Shown: positions 8,444 through 17,694, counted from the first letter of the stretch. The stretch: DNA of 64,000 nt from G965115915 sp965115915 (GCA_965115915.1 OZ220483.1:248001-312000); one strand, 5' to 3'. Notes: a model not told the origin generated them from the sequence alone. Numbers and translations are program-made.

Positions 8444-11203
8444 TCATTTTGTGGCGATGCGCTGATACTGTTCCTGCATCCGGTCGCCGGTGTATCTGAT
8501 CTTTTCCAGCCGCCCGCGCACTTTTTCAACGATCTCCGCCGGAGCATTGCGCACAAAATCGGGGTTGTCAAGTCGGGTCTGGAGCTGTGCTTCCTCCTGT
8601 GCCAGCGCGGCAAGTTTTTTTTGCAGCCGCTGCAACTCGTGTTCGGTATCGAGTATGTCCGCCAGTGGGACAAACAGACTCATTTGCCCGGCCAGGGCGG
8701 TAATGGAGGCAGCCGGCTCGCTGTCTGCTGTGCGGATGGAATCCAGCCGGGCAAGATGACAGATCAGTGGCCGATTTTCATCCAGCCACTGCCGTTCCTG
8801 CGGGTTGCCATTCATTACCAGCACAGACAGCGTCTTGCCTGGGGCGATATTGCGTTCCGAGCGGATCTTCCTGACCCCGGCGACAAAGTGCTGTAGCCAG
8901 TCCATCACGGCAAGGGTGTCGGCATGGTATGGCATATCGCCGCTGTCCGGCCACTGCTGCAACATGATGGTGTCACCGTTCACGCCGGTCAGCGGGGCGA
9001 TCTTCTGCCAGAGCGCTTCGGTGATGAATGGAATGAACGGATGCAGCAGACGCAGCAATGTCTCCAGCGTACCGGCGAGGGTTTGCAGTGTGCCGCGTTT
9101 GCGCTCCGCGCTGGAGGTATCGTCGTTGAGTACCGGTTTCGACAGTTCGAGATACCAGTCGCAGTATTCATTCCATGTGAACTCATACAATGCCTGAGAT
9201 GCGAGATCGAAGCGATAGTCCGCCAGTGCACGATCCACCGCTGTGACGGTAGCTGTCAGCCGCGAACCGATCCAGCGTTCCGCCAGCCCGAGTTCCGACT
9301 CGCCGGTGTTCTTCATATCGGCACGTTCCAGCGTCATATCGACATAGCGTGCGGCGTTCCACAGCTTGTTGCAGAAATTGCGGTAGCCCTGGATGCGCCC
9401 GGTGTCAAAGCGGATATCCCTGCCCAGCGTGGCGAGCGAGGCAAAGGTGAAGCGTAGTGCGTCAGTGCCACAGGCCGCGATGCCGTCCGGGTACTGTTTG
9501 CGTGTCTGTTGTGCTATGCCGGGTGCGAGATGTGCCTGTAACAGCCCGCTGGTGCGTTTTTTGACCAGTGCTTCCAGGTCGATCCCGTCGATCAGGTCTA
9601 TCGGGTCAAGAATATTGCCTTTGGACTTGGACATCTTCTGCCCTTCACTGTCGCGTACCAGGCCGTGGATATAGACGGTCCGGAACGGAACTGCGTCCAT
9701 GCATTCCAATCCCATCATGATCATCCTGGCCACCCAGAAAAAAATGATGTCAAAGCCGGTCACCAGCACGGATGTCGGGTAATAGCGTTTCAGTTCCGCA
9801 GTCTGTTGCGGCCATCCCAGAGCGGAAAACGGCCACAGTGCGGAGGAGAACCAGGTATCCAGCACATCCTCGTCCTGTCGCAGCGGCAGTTCTGCGTCCA
9901 GACCGTTGGCTTTGCGCACCGCGTCCTCGCTCTGGCCAACATAGACATTTCCGGCAGTGTCATACCAGGCGGGGATGCGATGTCCCCACCACAACTGTCG
10001 GCTTATGCACCAGTCCTGGATGTTGCGCATCCATTCGAAGTAGGTGCGTGACCAGTTCTCCGGTACGAAACGGATGTCGCCTTTTTCCACCGCGTGTATC
10101 GCACGTTCCGCCAGTGGAGCGACCCGCACATACCATTGGTCAGTGAGCCAGGGTTCGGTCACCGCGTGGGACCGGTCTCCTCTCGGGATCATCATACGAT
10201 GTTCCTCGGTGCGCACCAGCAGCCTGGCGGCCTCGAGGTCTTCCAGGATGCGCTGACGGGCCAGGTAGCGGTCCATGCCCTGATAGCGTTTTGGCACATT
10301 CTCGTTGAGGCATGCGCTGGCAGTGAAGATATTGAGCGGGCTCAGTTGGTGGCGCAGGCCCACCTCGTAGTCGTTGAAATCGTGTGCCGGTGTGATCTTC
10401 AGGCAGCCGCTGCCATACTCCGGGTCAACATGGGGGTCCGCGATCACCGGGATGTGCCGTCCGCTCAGGGGCAGTTCCAATGCCTTTCCGACCATGCCGC
10501 TGTAGCGGGTGTCCTCCGGATGCACCGCAACGGCCATGTCCCCGAGCAGTGTCTCTGGTCGGGTAGTTGCAACGACCAGCCCATCGCCGCCATCGGCCAG
10601 CGGATAGCGTATATGCCACAGCGATCCGGTTTCCTCACTGGACACCACCTCCAGATCGGATATCGCGGTGTGCAGCACCGGATCCCAGTTTACCAGTCGT
10701 TTCCCACGATAGATCAGCCCTTTTTCATGGAGTCGCAGGAACACCTCGGTGACCGCGGCGGACATTTCCGGGTCCATGGTAAAACGGCTGCGGGTCCAGT
10801 CCATCGACGAACCGAGGCGACGCGTCTGTCGTGTAATCCGATCGCCGGACTGTTGCTTCCAGTCCCACACGGCCTGGACAAACGCCTCGCGGCCCAGCGC
10901 ATGGCGTGATTGCCCCTGTGTTTCCAGTTGCCGTTCCACCAGCATCTGGGTTGCAATCCCGGCATGATCGGTGCCGCTTTGCCAGAGCGTGTCAAGCCCG
11001 CGCATCCGTTGGTAGCGGATCAGGATATCTATCAGCGTCTGCTGAAACGCGTGACCCATGTGCAGGCTGCCAGTGACATTGGGTGGCGGCAGCATGATGC
11101 AGTAAGGTTGCCGTGCTGTGCCGCCGGGGGAGAAACAACCGTTTTCTTCCCAATACCGGTACCAGTGGGTCTCGATATCCTGCGGTTTGTAGGATTTTTC
11201 CAT
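8444..11203 (-). CDS. valS: valine-tRNA ligase
   Basis: Charges tRNA-Val with valine and edits misactivated threonine. 919 residues, class I synthetase. The ATP site HIGH motif appears as PPPNVTGSLHMGHA near residue 40, and KMSKSKGN lies near residue 522. An editing (CP1) domain lies between them, with TTRPETLLGD. The C-terminal coiled coil (LQRLQKKLAALAQEEAQLQ) that contacts tRNA is intact. It starts 18 bases after holC, an order conserved in gammaproteobacteria. Confidence 0.97.
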   Translation of the reverse strand: MEKSYKPQDIETHWYRYWEENGCFSPGGTARQPYCIMLPPPNVTGSLHMGHAFQQTLIDILIRYQRMRGLDTLWQSGTDHAGIATQMLVERQLETQGQSRHALGREAFVQAVWDWKQQSGDRITRQTRRLGSSMDWTRSRFTMDPEMSAAVTEVFLRLHEKGLIYRGKRLVNWDPVLHTAISDLEVVSSEETGSLWHIRYPLADGGDGLVVATTRPETLLGDMAVAVHPEDTRYSGMVGKALELPLSGRHIPVIADPHVDPEYGSGCLKITPAHDFNDYEVGLRHQLSPLNIFTASACLNENVPKRYQGMDRYLARQRILEDLEAARLLVRTEEHRMMIPRGDRSHAVTEPWLTDQWYVRVAPLAERAIHAVEKGDIRFVPENWSRTYFEWMRNIQDWCISRQLWWGHRIPAWYDTAGNVYVGQSEDAVRKANGLDAELPLRQDEDVLDTWFSSALWPFSALGWPQQTAELKRYYPTSVLVTGFDIIFFWVARMIMMGLECMDAVPFRTVYIHGLVRDSEGQKMSKSKGNILDPIDLIDGIDLEALVKKRTSGLLQAHLAPGIAQQTRKQYPDGIAACGTDALRFTFASLATLGRDIRFDTGRIQGYRNFCNKLWNAARYVDMTLERADMKNTGESELGLAERWIGSRLTATVTAVDRALADYRFDLASQALYEFTWNEYCDWYLELSKPVLNDDTSSAERKRGTLQTLAGTLETLLRLLHPFIPFITEALWQKIAPLTGVNGDTIMLQQWPDSGDMPYHADTLAVMDWLQHFVAGVRKIRSERNIAPGKTLSVLVMNGNPQERQWLDENRPLICHLARLDSIRTADSEPAASITALAGQMSLFVPLADILDTEHELQRLQKKLAALAQEEAQLQTRLDNPDFVRNAPAEIVEKVRGRLEKIRYTGDRMQEQYQRIATK

Positions 11204-11221
11204 AGTGCCCCGGGGCTGGAG

Positions 11222-11659
11222 TTATATCTTGGTCTCGTGCGATTCAAAGCCCCGCTGCGTGTAGATCCGGTAATGTTGCCGGATGGCATCGCGCTGGGGC
11301 TTGTCACCACTGACGATCTCCGCCGCCCGCTGGAAACGTGTGATGAACTCGGGTATCTGCAGACTGAGGTTCAGGCATACATCATTGTGTGCCGGTACCA
11401 GCGCATCCGTGTCTTCCCACCCGAGGGTGATCGTCGATGGTGGTAGCGCATCCATTGTGGCGGACAGTTTCTGATGCGGGACGAAGCTGATATTGCGAAA
11501 CGTCCACAACAGCCGATCCAACTCGTCCGCCTGCGCCTCGGATTGGGTATGGACATGCAGTTGATGGCCTTTGCTCCATATCGTTTCACACAGCCTGCAG
11601 GCAAAACGCAGTACCGGGGCCGTGGGATCCGACAGGATGTAGAAATCAACCCGGGGCAA
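11222..11659 (-). CDS. holC: DNA polymerase III subunit chi
   Basis: Small replisome protein that links the clamp loader to single-strand-binding protein. 145 residues. The start VDFYILSDPTAP, the central QADELDRLLWTFRNISFVPHQ (family consensus LD..LW......F.PH) and PSTITLGWED are typical. Its position between pepA and valS is the standard gammaproteobacterial arrangement and supports the call. Confidence 0.92.
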   Translation of the reverse strand: MPRVDFYILSDPTAPVLRFACRLCETIWSKGHQLHVHTQSEAQADELDRLLWTFRNISFVPHQKLSATMDALPPSTITLGWEDTDALVPAHNDVCLNLSLQIPEFITRFQRAAEIVSGDKPQRDAIRQHYRIYTQRGFESHETKI

Positions 11660-11753
11660 GGTTTTCAGTGCGGGGACGTTTCCCCCTGTCGCCGCTCACG
11701 GTGGTTGCAAAGTCGGCACATTCGCGCATGGCGATGCGTCGTTGCCGTGGGTG

Positions 11754-13253
11754 TTAGCGGCATCGATCCAGGATGTATTGTGTCAGCAACCGTACTGGCC
11801 GGCCGGTCGCCCCCTTGTTTTGGCCGGAGTTCCAGGCGGTGCCCGCGATGTCCAGATGCGCCCAGCACAGATCTTCGGTGAAATAGGAAAGAAAACAGGC
11901 CGCAGTGATGGTGCCCGCCGAACGACCTCCGATATTCGCCACGTCGGCGAAGGGGCTGCGGAGCTGCTTGCGATAATCTTCCCACAAGGGCAGTTCCCAG
12001 ACACGGTCACGGCTGGTTTCGCCAGCTCGCGTCAGCGCGGTAGCCAGTTTCCGGTTATTGCTCAACATGCCCGAGGCGTGTTTCCCCAGCGCGATCACAC
12101 AGGCACCGGTCAGTGTGGCGATATCGATGACCACATCGGGTTTGTAGCGCTTGCACCAGGTCAGCGCGTCACACAGAATCAGTCGCCCTTCGGCATCGGT
12201 GTTCAGGATTTCGATGGTGCGTCCGGACAGGCTGGTGACGATATCGCCAGGCCGTGTGGCCTTGCCGCCGGGCATGTTTTCAGTCGCCGGGACCACGCCG
12301 ACCAGATTGACAGGCAGTTTCAGTTGCGCCACGGCATGCAGTACCCCGAATACCGATGCCGCCCCACACATGTCGAATTTCATCTCGTCCATCGCGCCGG
12401 CTGGCTTGAGCGATATGCCACCGGTGTCAAAGGTGACCCCCTTGCCGACCAGGACGATGGGCTGGGTGTTGTTTTCCCCGCCCTGATACTCCATTGCTAT
12501 CAGACGGGCCGGCTGGCTGGAGCCCTGGGACACCGACAGCAGGCTGCCCATGCCCAGTTTCTTCATGCCTTGTTCATCCAGCACACGGGTTTTGAAAGCG
12601 CTGTGTTCCTTTGCCAGCTTTCGTGCCTTGCTGGCGAGCCAGGAAGGGTTGCAGATGTTGGGAGGCATGTTGCCCAGGTCCCGCGCCAATGAAACCCCGC
12701 TACTGATGGCGATGCCTTCTTCCAATCCCCGCTTGCAGTCCCTGGGCCGGTCCTTCGCGCCACAGGTGAAGCGTACCTTGCGCAGTTCCCGCCCTGTGCG
12801 CGGCTCGGCGTCGTGCGACTTCATCCGGTCAAAGCGGTAACAGGTCTCGGCGGTTGCGATGACGGCCTGTCGATAGCGTCCAGCGGTATCCATGCCTGCG
12901 GGGCCGAGTTCACCGAGTTGATTGACCGCGTCCCTTGCCTTGGTGGCGCCGACCAGGCGTGCGCTGTGCGCGACAATCCGGGAGTAGGCGTCGGCATCCA
13001 GTTTGCTCATGTTGCCGCAGCCGACCAACAGTACCCGTTTGGCAAGGATGCCAGGCACCTCCTGTAGTAGCAGGGACTGTCCGATCCGACCATCCATATC
13101 CCCGTTGCGTAACAGCCTGGAGATATCGCGCTTGCTGGCGGTGTCAGCCAGCTTTGCGGCGGCGGAGAGCCTGCGGTCCTCGAATACGCCAAGCACCAGA
13201 CAGTCGGTGCGCTGGCTTTCCGGTGTAAAGGTTTTGCTAAGTTGATATTGCAT
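11754..13253 (-). CDS. pepA: leucyl aminopeptidase (M17 family)
   Basis: Hexameric, metal-dependent peptidase that removes N-terminal residues; in E. coli PepA also binds DNA in Xer recombination and carAB control. 499 residues. The catalytic C-terminal domain shows GKGVTFDTGGISLKP (metal-binding lysine and aspartate), DMCGAASVFG, NMPGGKATRPGDI and the family signature NTDAEGRL. I chose the ATG at 13253 (MQYQLSKTF) because the open frame upstream has no family resemblance. It heads the leftward run holC-valS-cysE-lptF-lptG. Confidence 0.95.
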   Translation of the reverse strand: MQYQLSKTFTPESQRTDCLVLGVFEDRRLSAAAKLADTASKRDISRLLRNGDMDGRIGQSLLLQEVPGILAKRVLLVGCGNMSKLDADAYSRIVAHSARLVGATKARDAVNQLGELGPAGMDTAGRYRQAVIATAETCYRFDRMKSHDAEPRTGRELRKVRFTCGAKDRPRDCKRGLEEGIAISSGVSLARDLGNMPPNICNPSWLASKARKLAKEHSAFKTRVLDEQGMKKLGMGSLLSVSQGSSQPARLIAMEYQGGENNTQPIVLVGKGVTFDTGGISLKPAGAMDEMKFDMCGAASVFGVLHAVAQLKLPVNLVGVVPATENMPGGKATRPGDIVTSLSGRTIEILNTDAEGRLILCDALTWCKRYKPDVVIDIATLTGACVIALGKHASGMLSNNRKLATALTRAGETSRDRVWELPLWEDYRKQLRSPFADVANIGGRSAGTITAACFLSYFTEDLCWAHLDIAGTAWNSGQNKGATGRPVRLLTQYILDRCR

Positions 13254-13417
13254 CTGATTCAGTCGTCCAAAAGCGGGGTGGCTGGAAATCCAGCGCATAC
13301 TGTAACACACCGTGGACGGTGATGCCGATGCCAATATGGCAGGACCGCTTGGTGGAAGGGACGGGGCTGGCTTTCCCGTCAGCGTGACTGCCTTGTATGC
13401 CTTTACCAATCACTCCG

Positions 13418-13528
13418 GAGTTCGCAGCCGCTATCGCCTGCCGGCTCGGTTGCTGCGGTGGGGCGAGGCCGAGCCCCCTGACAGTTTAGTCTCATTGTCG
13501 TGAACTCGCACAGGGCTTGTTATTGCAC
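13418..13528 (+). repeat. intergenic repeat A, copy 1
   Basis: Resembles the stretch 15765-15885 on the other side of btuB. The best-matched part is 13489-13528 (GTCTCATTGTCGTGAACTCG, then CACAGG and TTATTG), preceded by a small hairpin GGGGC/GCCCC at 13460-13477. The end of the repeat merges with a plausible promoter for the riboswitch transcript (TTGTTA, 16 bases, TAGCAT). Confidence 0.6.
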
Positions 13529-13544
13529 GCAACCGTGCTAGCAT

Positions 13545-13765
13545 GAGCACGGCTTTCAAGTGCCCCTGCGGGTTTGCGCCCGAGGGGTTGAACGGGAAGC
13601 CGGTGCGCCGTGGTATCCCCGGATGCCGTGGCAATGCCGGCGCTGCCCCCGCAACGGTAGGCGAGTTGCGGCGGATCACAAGGCCACTGTGCTTCGGCAT
13701 GGGAAGGCGATCCGCCAGGTTTGATGTACCGCTCGTGAGCCCGGATACCGGCTTGAAGTCTTGTG
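13545..13765 (+). promoter_or_regulatory. cobalamin riboswitch
   Basis: The 5' leader of the downstream TonB receptor gene carries the conserved parts of an adenosylcobalamin riboswitch in order: AACGGGAAGCCGGTG at 13591-13605, the GCTGCCCCCGCAACGGTA core at 13642-13659, the CCACTGT segment, a GGGAAGGCG/CGCCAGG region, and the B12 box GTGAGCCCGGATACCGGC at 13735-13752. When cobalamin is plentiful it should reduce expression of btuB. No separate rho-independent terminator is obvious, so control may be at ribosome access. Confidence 0.93.
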
Positions 13766-13896
13766 TTCGACATTGCGGAGGGCAATGCGACGGTTGACTG
13801 GTCGGGTCCGACAGGGCCCTCCTGTGCCTGCCGATTCCCCATTTTCCCCCACGCAAGTGTTCGCGGCGTGTTGCAATCAACTTCGGGGAGGAAGCG

Positions 13897-15723
13897 ATGA
13901 AAGCGATGTGGAAACGGGTTCCCCCATGCCTGGCAGTGGGCATCTGTACAGTGGTATTTGGCACGGTGATGGCGCAGCCGCAGGTCCGGGAGGAGGTGAT
14001 CGTCACCGGCACCCGCACGGAACAGTCCGTGGCGGCGCTGCCGATGGCGGTGACGGTGCTGGACCGGGAGGACATAGTGCGTTCTCAGGCCCGCGACATG
14101 GTGGATCTGCTGGATGGTCTGCCGGGTGTGGATCTGCGTAACACCGGCGGGGAGGGCAAGCAGACCAGCATGTTCCTGCGTGGCACCAACTCCGGTCATG
14201 TACTGGTGCTGGTGGACGGTGTACGTGTCAACTATATTGCCTCGGGGGGTGCGCCGTGGGAGCATTTTCCACTGTCAGGGGTCGAGCGCATCGAGATCGT
14301 GCGCGGCCCGCGTGCGAGTCTGTGGGGCGCCGATGCCCTGGGAGGGGTGGTGAACATCATAACGCGCCAGCCGGTACGGCAGCAGCCCCGCTATGGCCTC
14401 AGTATGGGTGGCGGCAGGTGGGGCCGTATGCGGGCCACGGGTGAGCTGGCCGGTGGCCGGGGGGATTTTTTCTACAACGCCAGTGCCTCGTATCGTTCAA
14501 CCGAGGGTTTTGATGCCAGACGGCCACAGCTCTTCGGTAGCGTGACCGATGCGGATGCGGACGGCTACGAAAATGCCGCCGCACAACTGCATGCAGGCCG
14601 GCGTTTTGGCCGGGACGGCGGGCTGGAGTTGCACATGTTGCATTTCAGCGGAGAAACCGAATACGACGGCTTCTTTCAGCAGACCGATTTTCTGCAGCGT
14701 ACCGTAGGCGGACGGCTGTGGTTGCGGCCGCTGCAACGCTGGCAGACGGTGCTGAACCTGGCCGAAAATCGTAGCCGCGACCGGAACTCTCTGCAATTCG
14801 GGAGCAGTTCGTTGAATACGCACAATCTGCAGGGGAGTTGGCACAACACGGTGTCTCTGCATCCGGATCATCGGCTGAGCCTTGGCGTGGACTATCGGCG
14901 CGAATCGGTATCGGGCACCACCGCCTATGCCCAGACGGCTCGCCACAACCGGGCGGGGTATCTGGCATGGCAGAGCCGCTATGCCCCGTTTCAGTTGAAC
15001 GCGTCGGTACGCCACGATGTCGATCAGATATTTGGTGCTTTTAGCACCGGTTCGGCAGGCGGGAGCTATGCTGTGGGGGGGCTGGGTACCGTGTATGTTT
15101 CTTATGGCACCGCGTTCAAGGCGCCCACCTTCAATGACCTGTTCTGGCCGGGATTTGGCAACCCCGGGCTCCAGCCGGAGCGCTCTCGCAGCTATGCTGG
15201 TGGCATAAGAGGCAGCCATGCGCGAGGGGACTGGGAACTTGCCTGGGACCTCAGCCTGTACCGTACCGACATAGCAGCGCTTATTGCCTATGACCCGGCC
15301 CTGTTCATGTCGCGAAACATTGAAAAGGCGCGCATCATCGGTGTGGAATCACAATTTCGTCTGCTGTGGCGGGACTGGAAAGCCACGCTGGTGGCGGAAT
15401 GGATGGACCCGGAGAATCGTAGCACGGGCAACGTGCTGCCACGGCGCAGCCAGCGTAAGCTCAGTGCCGAACTGGTGTGGGAAAGAAGCCGCATCCGCAT
15501 CGCGGGCAAGCTGCGGGCGCGGGGTGACAGCTATGACGATGTCGCCAACACCCGGCGTGTGGGAGGTTTTTACACGCTCGATCTCGGTGCCGAGTACCGA
15601 CTGGGTGACAACCTGAGCCTGCGCGGCAAGATCGGCAATCTGCTGGACCGGGACTATCAGGTCGTGGACAGTTACCATACGCCGGGCCGCAACGCCTTCG
15701 CCTCGCTGCACTTTCAGTATTAG
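13897..15723 (+). CDS. btuB: BtuB-type TonB-dependent outer-membrane receptor
   Basis: Outer-membrane channel, most likely for vitamin B12, powered by TonB. 608 residues, near the size of E. coli BtuB. It has a signal peptide ending around residue 26 (VMA-Q), a TonB box REEVIVTGTR, a plug domain with LPGVDLRNTGG and IEIVRGPRASLWGADALGGVVNI, and a 22-strand-type barrel ending in NAFASLHFQY with an aromatic last residue. A GGGGAGGAAG ribosome site lies just before the ATG. The cobalamin riboswitch upstream supports B12 as ligand. Confidence 0.92.
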   Translation: MKAMWKRVPPCLAVGICTVVFGTVMAQPQVREEVIVTGTRTEQSVAALPMAVTVLDREDIVRSQARDMVDLLDGLPGVDLRNTGGEGKQTSMFLRGTNSGHVLVLVDGVRVNYIASGGAPWEHFPLSGVERIEIVRGPRASLWGADALGGVVNIITRQPVRQQPRYGLSMGGGRWGRMRATGELAGGRGDFFYNASASYRSTEGFDARRPQLFGSVTDADADGYENAAAQLHAGRRFGRDGGLELHMLHFSGETEYDGFFQQTDFLQRTVGGRLWLRPLQRWQTVLNLAENRSRDRNSLQFGSSSLNTHNLQGSWHNTVSLHPDHRLSLGVDYRRESVSGTTAYAQTARHNRAGYLAWQSRYAPFQLNASVRHDVDQIFGAFSTGSAGGSYAVGGLGTVYVSYGTAFKAPTFNDLFWPGFGNPGLQPERSRSYAGGIRGSHARGDWELAWDLSLYRTDIAALIAYDPALFMSRNIEKARIIGVESQFRLLWRDWKATLVAEWMDPENRSTGNVLPRRSQRKLSAELVWERSRIRIAGKLRARGDSYDDVANTRRVGGFYTLDLGAEYRLGDNLSLRGKIGNLLDRDYQVVDSYHTPGRNAFASLHFQY

Positions 15724-15764
15724 CGGGGCACAGCCGGTCGTCGCGAGCCCGTGCATTGCCGCTA

Positions 15765-15885
15765 TCCGTCATTCCCCCCGGGAGTACGCGGCGGCCGAGC
15801 CGTCAGGCGCTGGCTGCCGCGGTGGGGGTAAGATCGAACCCCCGTGGTCTCACTGTCGTGAATCCGCACAGGTCATGGTATTGGA
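15765..15885 (+). repeat. intergenic repeat A, copy 2
   Basis: Second copy of the repeat before btuB. In the core (15847-15885) about 30 of 39 positions agree with copy 1, including GTCTCA, TGTCGTGAA and CGCACAGG. The hairpin is kept with changed bases: GGGGG 15824-15828 pairs with CCCCC 15839-15843. A TATAAT at 15899-15904 follows at the position where copy 1 has TAGCAT. Confidence 0.6.
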
Positions 15886-15898
15886 TGCTGTAGGTACG

Positions 15899-15904
15899 TA
15901 TAAT
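15899..15904 (+). promoter_or_regulatory. -10 box of the HEPN operon
   Basis: TATAAT lies 64 bases before the first gene of the 15.97-17.69 kb operon. The -35 side (TGGTAT region) is poor. Confidence 0.4.
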
Positions 15905-15967
15905 TCGGGAGTCCTGCATATGTTGCATGTCGAGTCTGGCAATCGGTCAACGCTATGAGCCAACCAA

Positions 15968-16750
15968 GTGTCAAAAACAAAACCAGTCCGTAAAGATAAC
16001 GCGATTGATGAGCTTGCCTTTGTATGGCAATTCAACGCCTTTTTTTCTTCTAAAGAAGAGGTTGACAAGGTTTTGACAGACCTGCACTTGGAACTCAAAG
16101 AAACCTTACCGGACAGTAATATAACCCGAAATCCGATGCTTGAGCAGATTGGTGTGATCTGCTTCAAGCGATCAGAAAAAGATCCAAATCGACACGAATG
16201 GGCACTGCGAGTCGAGGCAAATCGGATCATGGTGACCTGTAGCGAGTATACGAATTGGAAAGCGGTTTCGACGAAAGCAAGCGAATACCTTCGCGCAGCC
16301 AGGACCAAAATCAAGTGGACAGACAACCCAATAACGGAAATTGTGTATCAATGTGCAGATAAGTTTGTATGCCCGGATGACAACATTGTCTTCAACGACG
16401 TTTTTTTTCGTGATTCCGAGTATTTAACCCCTCACATCAGCCGTAATACACCAGAAGCCTGGCATGTGTATCAAGGTTGGTTTGAAGAGTTGAGCAGCGT
16501 CTCTGCTAGAATGTTGCATAATCTGAATATCAATGTGTACCATGGGCCATTCATCGATAATGGGACACCAACACAACACAGATCGCACGAGGCGACAGTC
16601 AACCATTTAATTCGCATTCTTTTGGGAAGCGATAAAAAAGAAACCGGGTTCAGTACACTACTGGACGCTGCTCACGACTCAAATAAGAAGGTTCTAAAGA
16701 AACTACTTTGTCAAGAGATGCTACAAACGATAGGACTTAAGGATGATTAG
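15968..16750 (+). CDS. TIGR04255-like protein
   Basis: 260-residue cytoplasmic protein, first gene of a three-gene operon. Its overall form (N-terminal FVWQFNAFF, a middle ...RVEANRIMVTCSEYTNW... with KASEYLRAA, then an alternating strand pattern and a late NHLIRILLGSDK) reminds me of the sporadically distributed TIGR04255 family, whose role is unknown. That assignment is tentative. A GTG start is used at 15968; an ATG at 15955 is out of frame and stops after 12 codons. Base use is AT-richer than in flanking btuB and comM, which suggests transfer. Its stop overlaps the next gene. Confidence 0.55.
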   Translation: MSKTKPVRKDNAIDELAFVWQFNAFFSSKEEVDKVLTDLHLELKETLPDSNITRNPMLEQIGVICFKRSEKDPNRHEWALRVEANRIMVTCSEYTNWKAVSTKASEYLRAARTKIKWTDNPITEIVYQCADKFVCPDDNIVFNDVFFRDSEYLTPHISRNTPEAWHVYQGWFEELSSVSARMLHNLNINVYHGPFIDNGTPTQHRSHEATVNHLIRILLGSDKKETGFSTLLDAAHDSNKKVLKKLLCQEMLQTIGLKDD

Positions 16751-17297
16751 CACCGCAACTACAAATTCAAATTACATAAACACAGCCGACGATACCTGTG
16801 CCGGAGATTTTTTGTCAGCACCATTCAGCGACCAGGGCAAAATCCCGTCTGGATTGGTATCTGGGGTCGCAAGTGGAGGTTCCCTTGATACGACAATCTT
16901 GACGTTGGTCCCACTAGTTCTTGATAACAAGTCTTTACAAATATCCATGGATTCCACAGGGATTTCTGATACAGCCTTTTCAACGCAAGAACAGCAGGTT
17001 GAAATCCCGCTAAAGGCGGACAACCCCGAAGCAGTGCGGTATTTTCTTGCACAGCATCCCGAACTTGTCGGGCATTTGCACCGCTTTGCCGCCATGCTCC
17101 CCGGTGATTTGATTGATTCAACAACGATAGCGTATTACAAGGACATCGAAGAGCATTGGGAGAAACTGTTTTTGCTGATCGATACCGGGATTGAAGATTT
17201 CGATGAATTGGAAAAGATGGAGAATGCATTGTACGGGAAACTGATTGAACCATTGGAACCAGCGGTTCAAGAAAAAATTGTTTTGACTGTGAGTTGA
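16743..17297 (+). CDS. hypothetical protein, middle gene of HEPN operon
   Basis: 184 residues, no family recognised. The first 90 residues are low in structure-forming pattern (rich in Ser, Thr, Asp and Gly); the second half is acidic and helical (YYKDIEEHWEKLFLLIDTG, then DFDELEKMENALYGKL). No signal peptide or membrane segment. It overlaps the upstream gene by 8 bases and ends 4 bases before the HEPN gene, so all three are probably cotranslated and may act as one complex. Confidence 0.6.
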   Translation: MISTATTNSNYINTADDTCAGDFLSAPFSDQGKIPSGLVSGVASGGSLDTTILTLVPLVLDNKSLQISMDSTGISDTAFSTQEQQVEIPLKADNPEAVRYFLAQHPELVGHLHRFAAMLPGDLIDSTTIAYYKDIEEHWEKLFLLIDTGIEDFDELEKMENALYGKLIEPLEPAVQEKIVLTVS

Positions 17298-17301
17298 GCC
17301 A

Positions 17302-17694
17302 GTGGCAATCGACCCCCGGGAGTTGGTGCGCTACGCGCAAGACTTGTATAAAGCGAACAGGGACGAAATCGATCGTGAGGTACAGCTACGAACCGCCATC
17401 AATCGTGCCTACTATGGTGCGTTTTTAACGGCAAGGGATTCCGCAGGCATTAGCTTTTCCCAAGCTAATGTTCACATAGCGGTAGCATCACACTATCGCG
17501 ATGAAAAGAATGGGATTGTTGCCAATAATCTGGATTCTCTGAAAAGACTGCGCCAAAAAGCGGATTATGAACCTGGCATCCAAATCGGCGTTTCCGAAGC
17601 CAAAACAAGCTGTAGCACGGCGCAAAGGATCGTAAATGAAATCAATAAATTGGCGGCAAAATCATCTTCAGGCCAAATCAAGCCTACCGGTTGA
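17302..17694 (+). CDS. HEPN domain protein
   Basis: 130 residues. The segment RTAINRAYYGAFLTARDSAG is the hallmark helix of HEPN proteins (consensus INRAYYAAF..AR), and the later LRQKADYEPG followed by a long helix completes the four-helix fold. HEPN proteins are often RNases or their regulators in toxin-antitoxin and phage-defence systems. The canonical catalytic RX4-6H is not evident here, so it might be a non-catalytic partner. The best start has an upstream GAGCCAGTG context; the gene opens as GTG at 17302. Third gene of the operon. Confidence 0.75.
   Translation: MAIDPRELVRYAQDLYKANRDEIDREVQLRTAINRAYYGAFLTARDSAGISFSQANVHIAVASHYRDEKNGIVANNLDSLKRLRQKADYEPGIQIGVSEAKTSCSTAQRIVNEINKLAAKSSSGQIKPTG

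Noticed and set aside
11742..12692. A 316-codon rightward frame opposite pepA
   Set aside because: Antisense shadow of a complete M17 aminopeptidase.
15824..15843. T-arm-like sequence (GGGGGTTCGATC on the minus strand) suggesting a tRNA fragment
   Set aside because: The loop is 10 bases, no acceptor or anticodon arm fits around it, and the same place in repeat A copy 1 has different bases.
17302..17694. HEPN gene as a catalytic RNase toxin
   Set aside because: The RX4-6H motif expected of active HEPN RNases is not apparent, so I left the role open.
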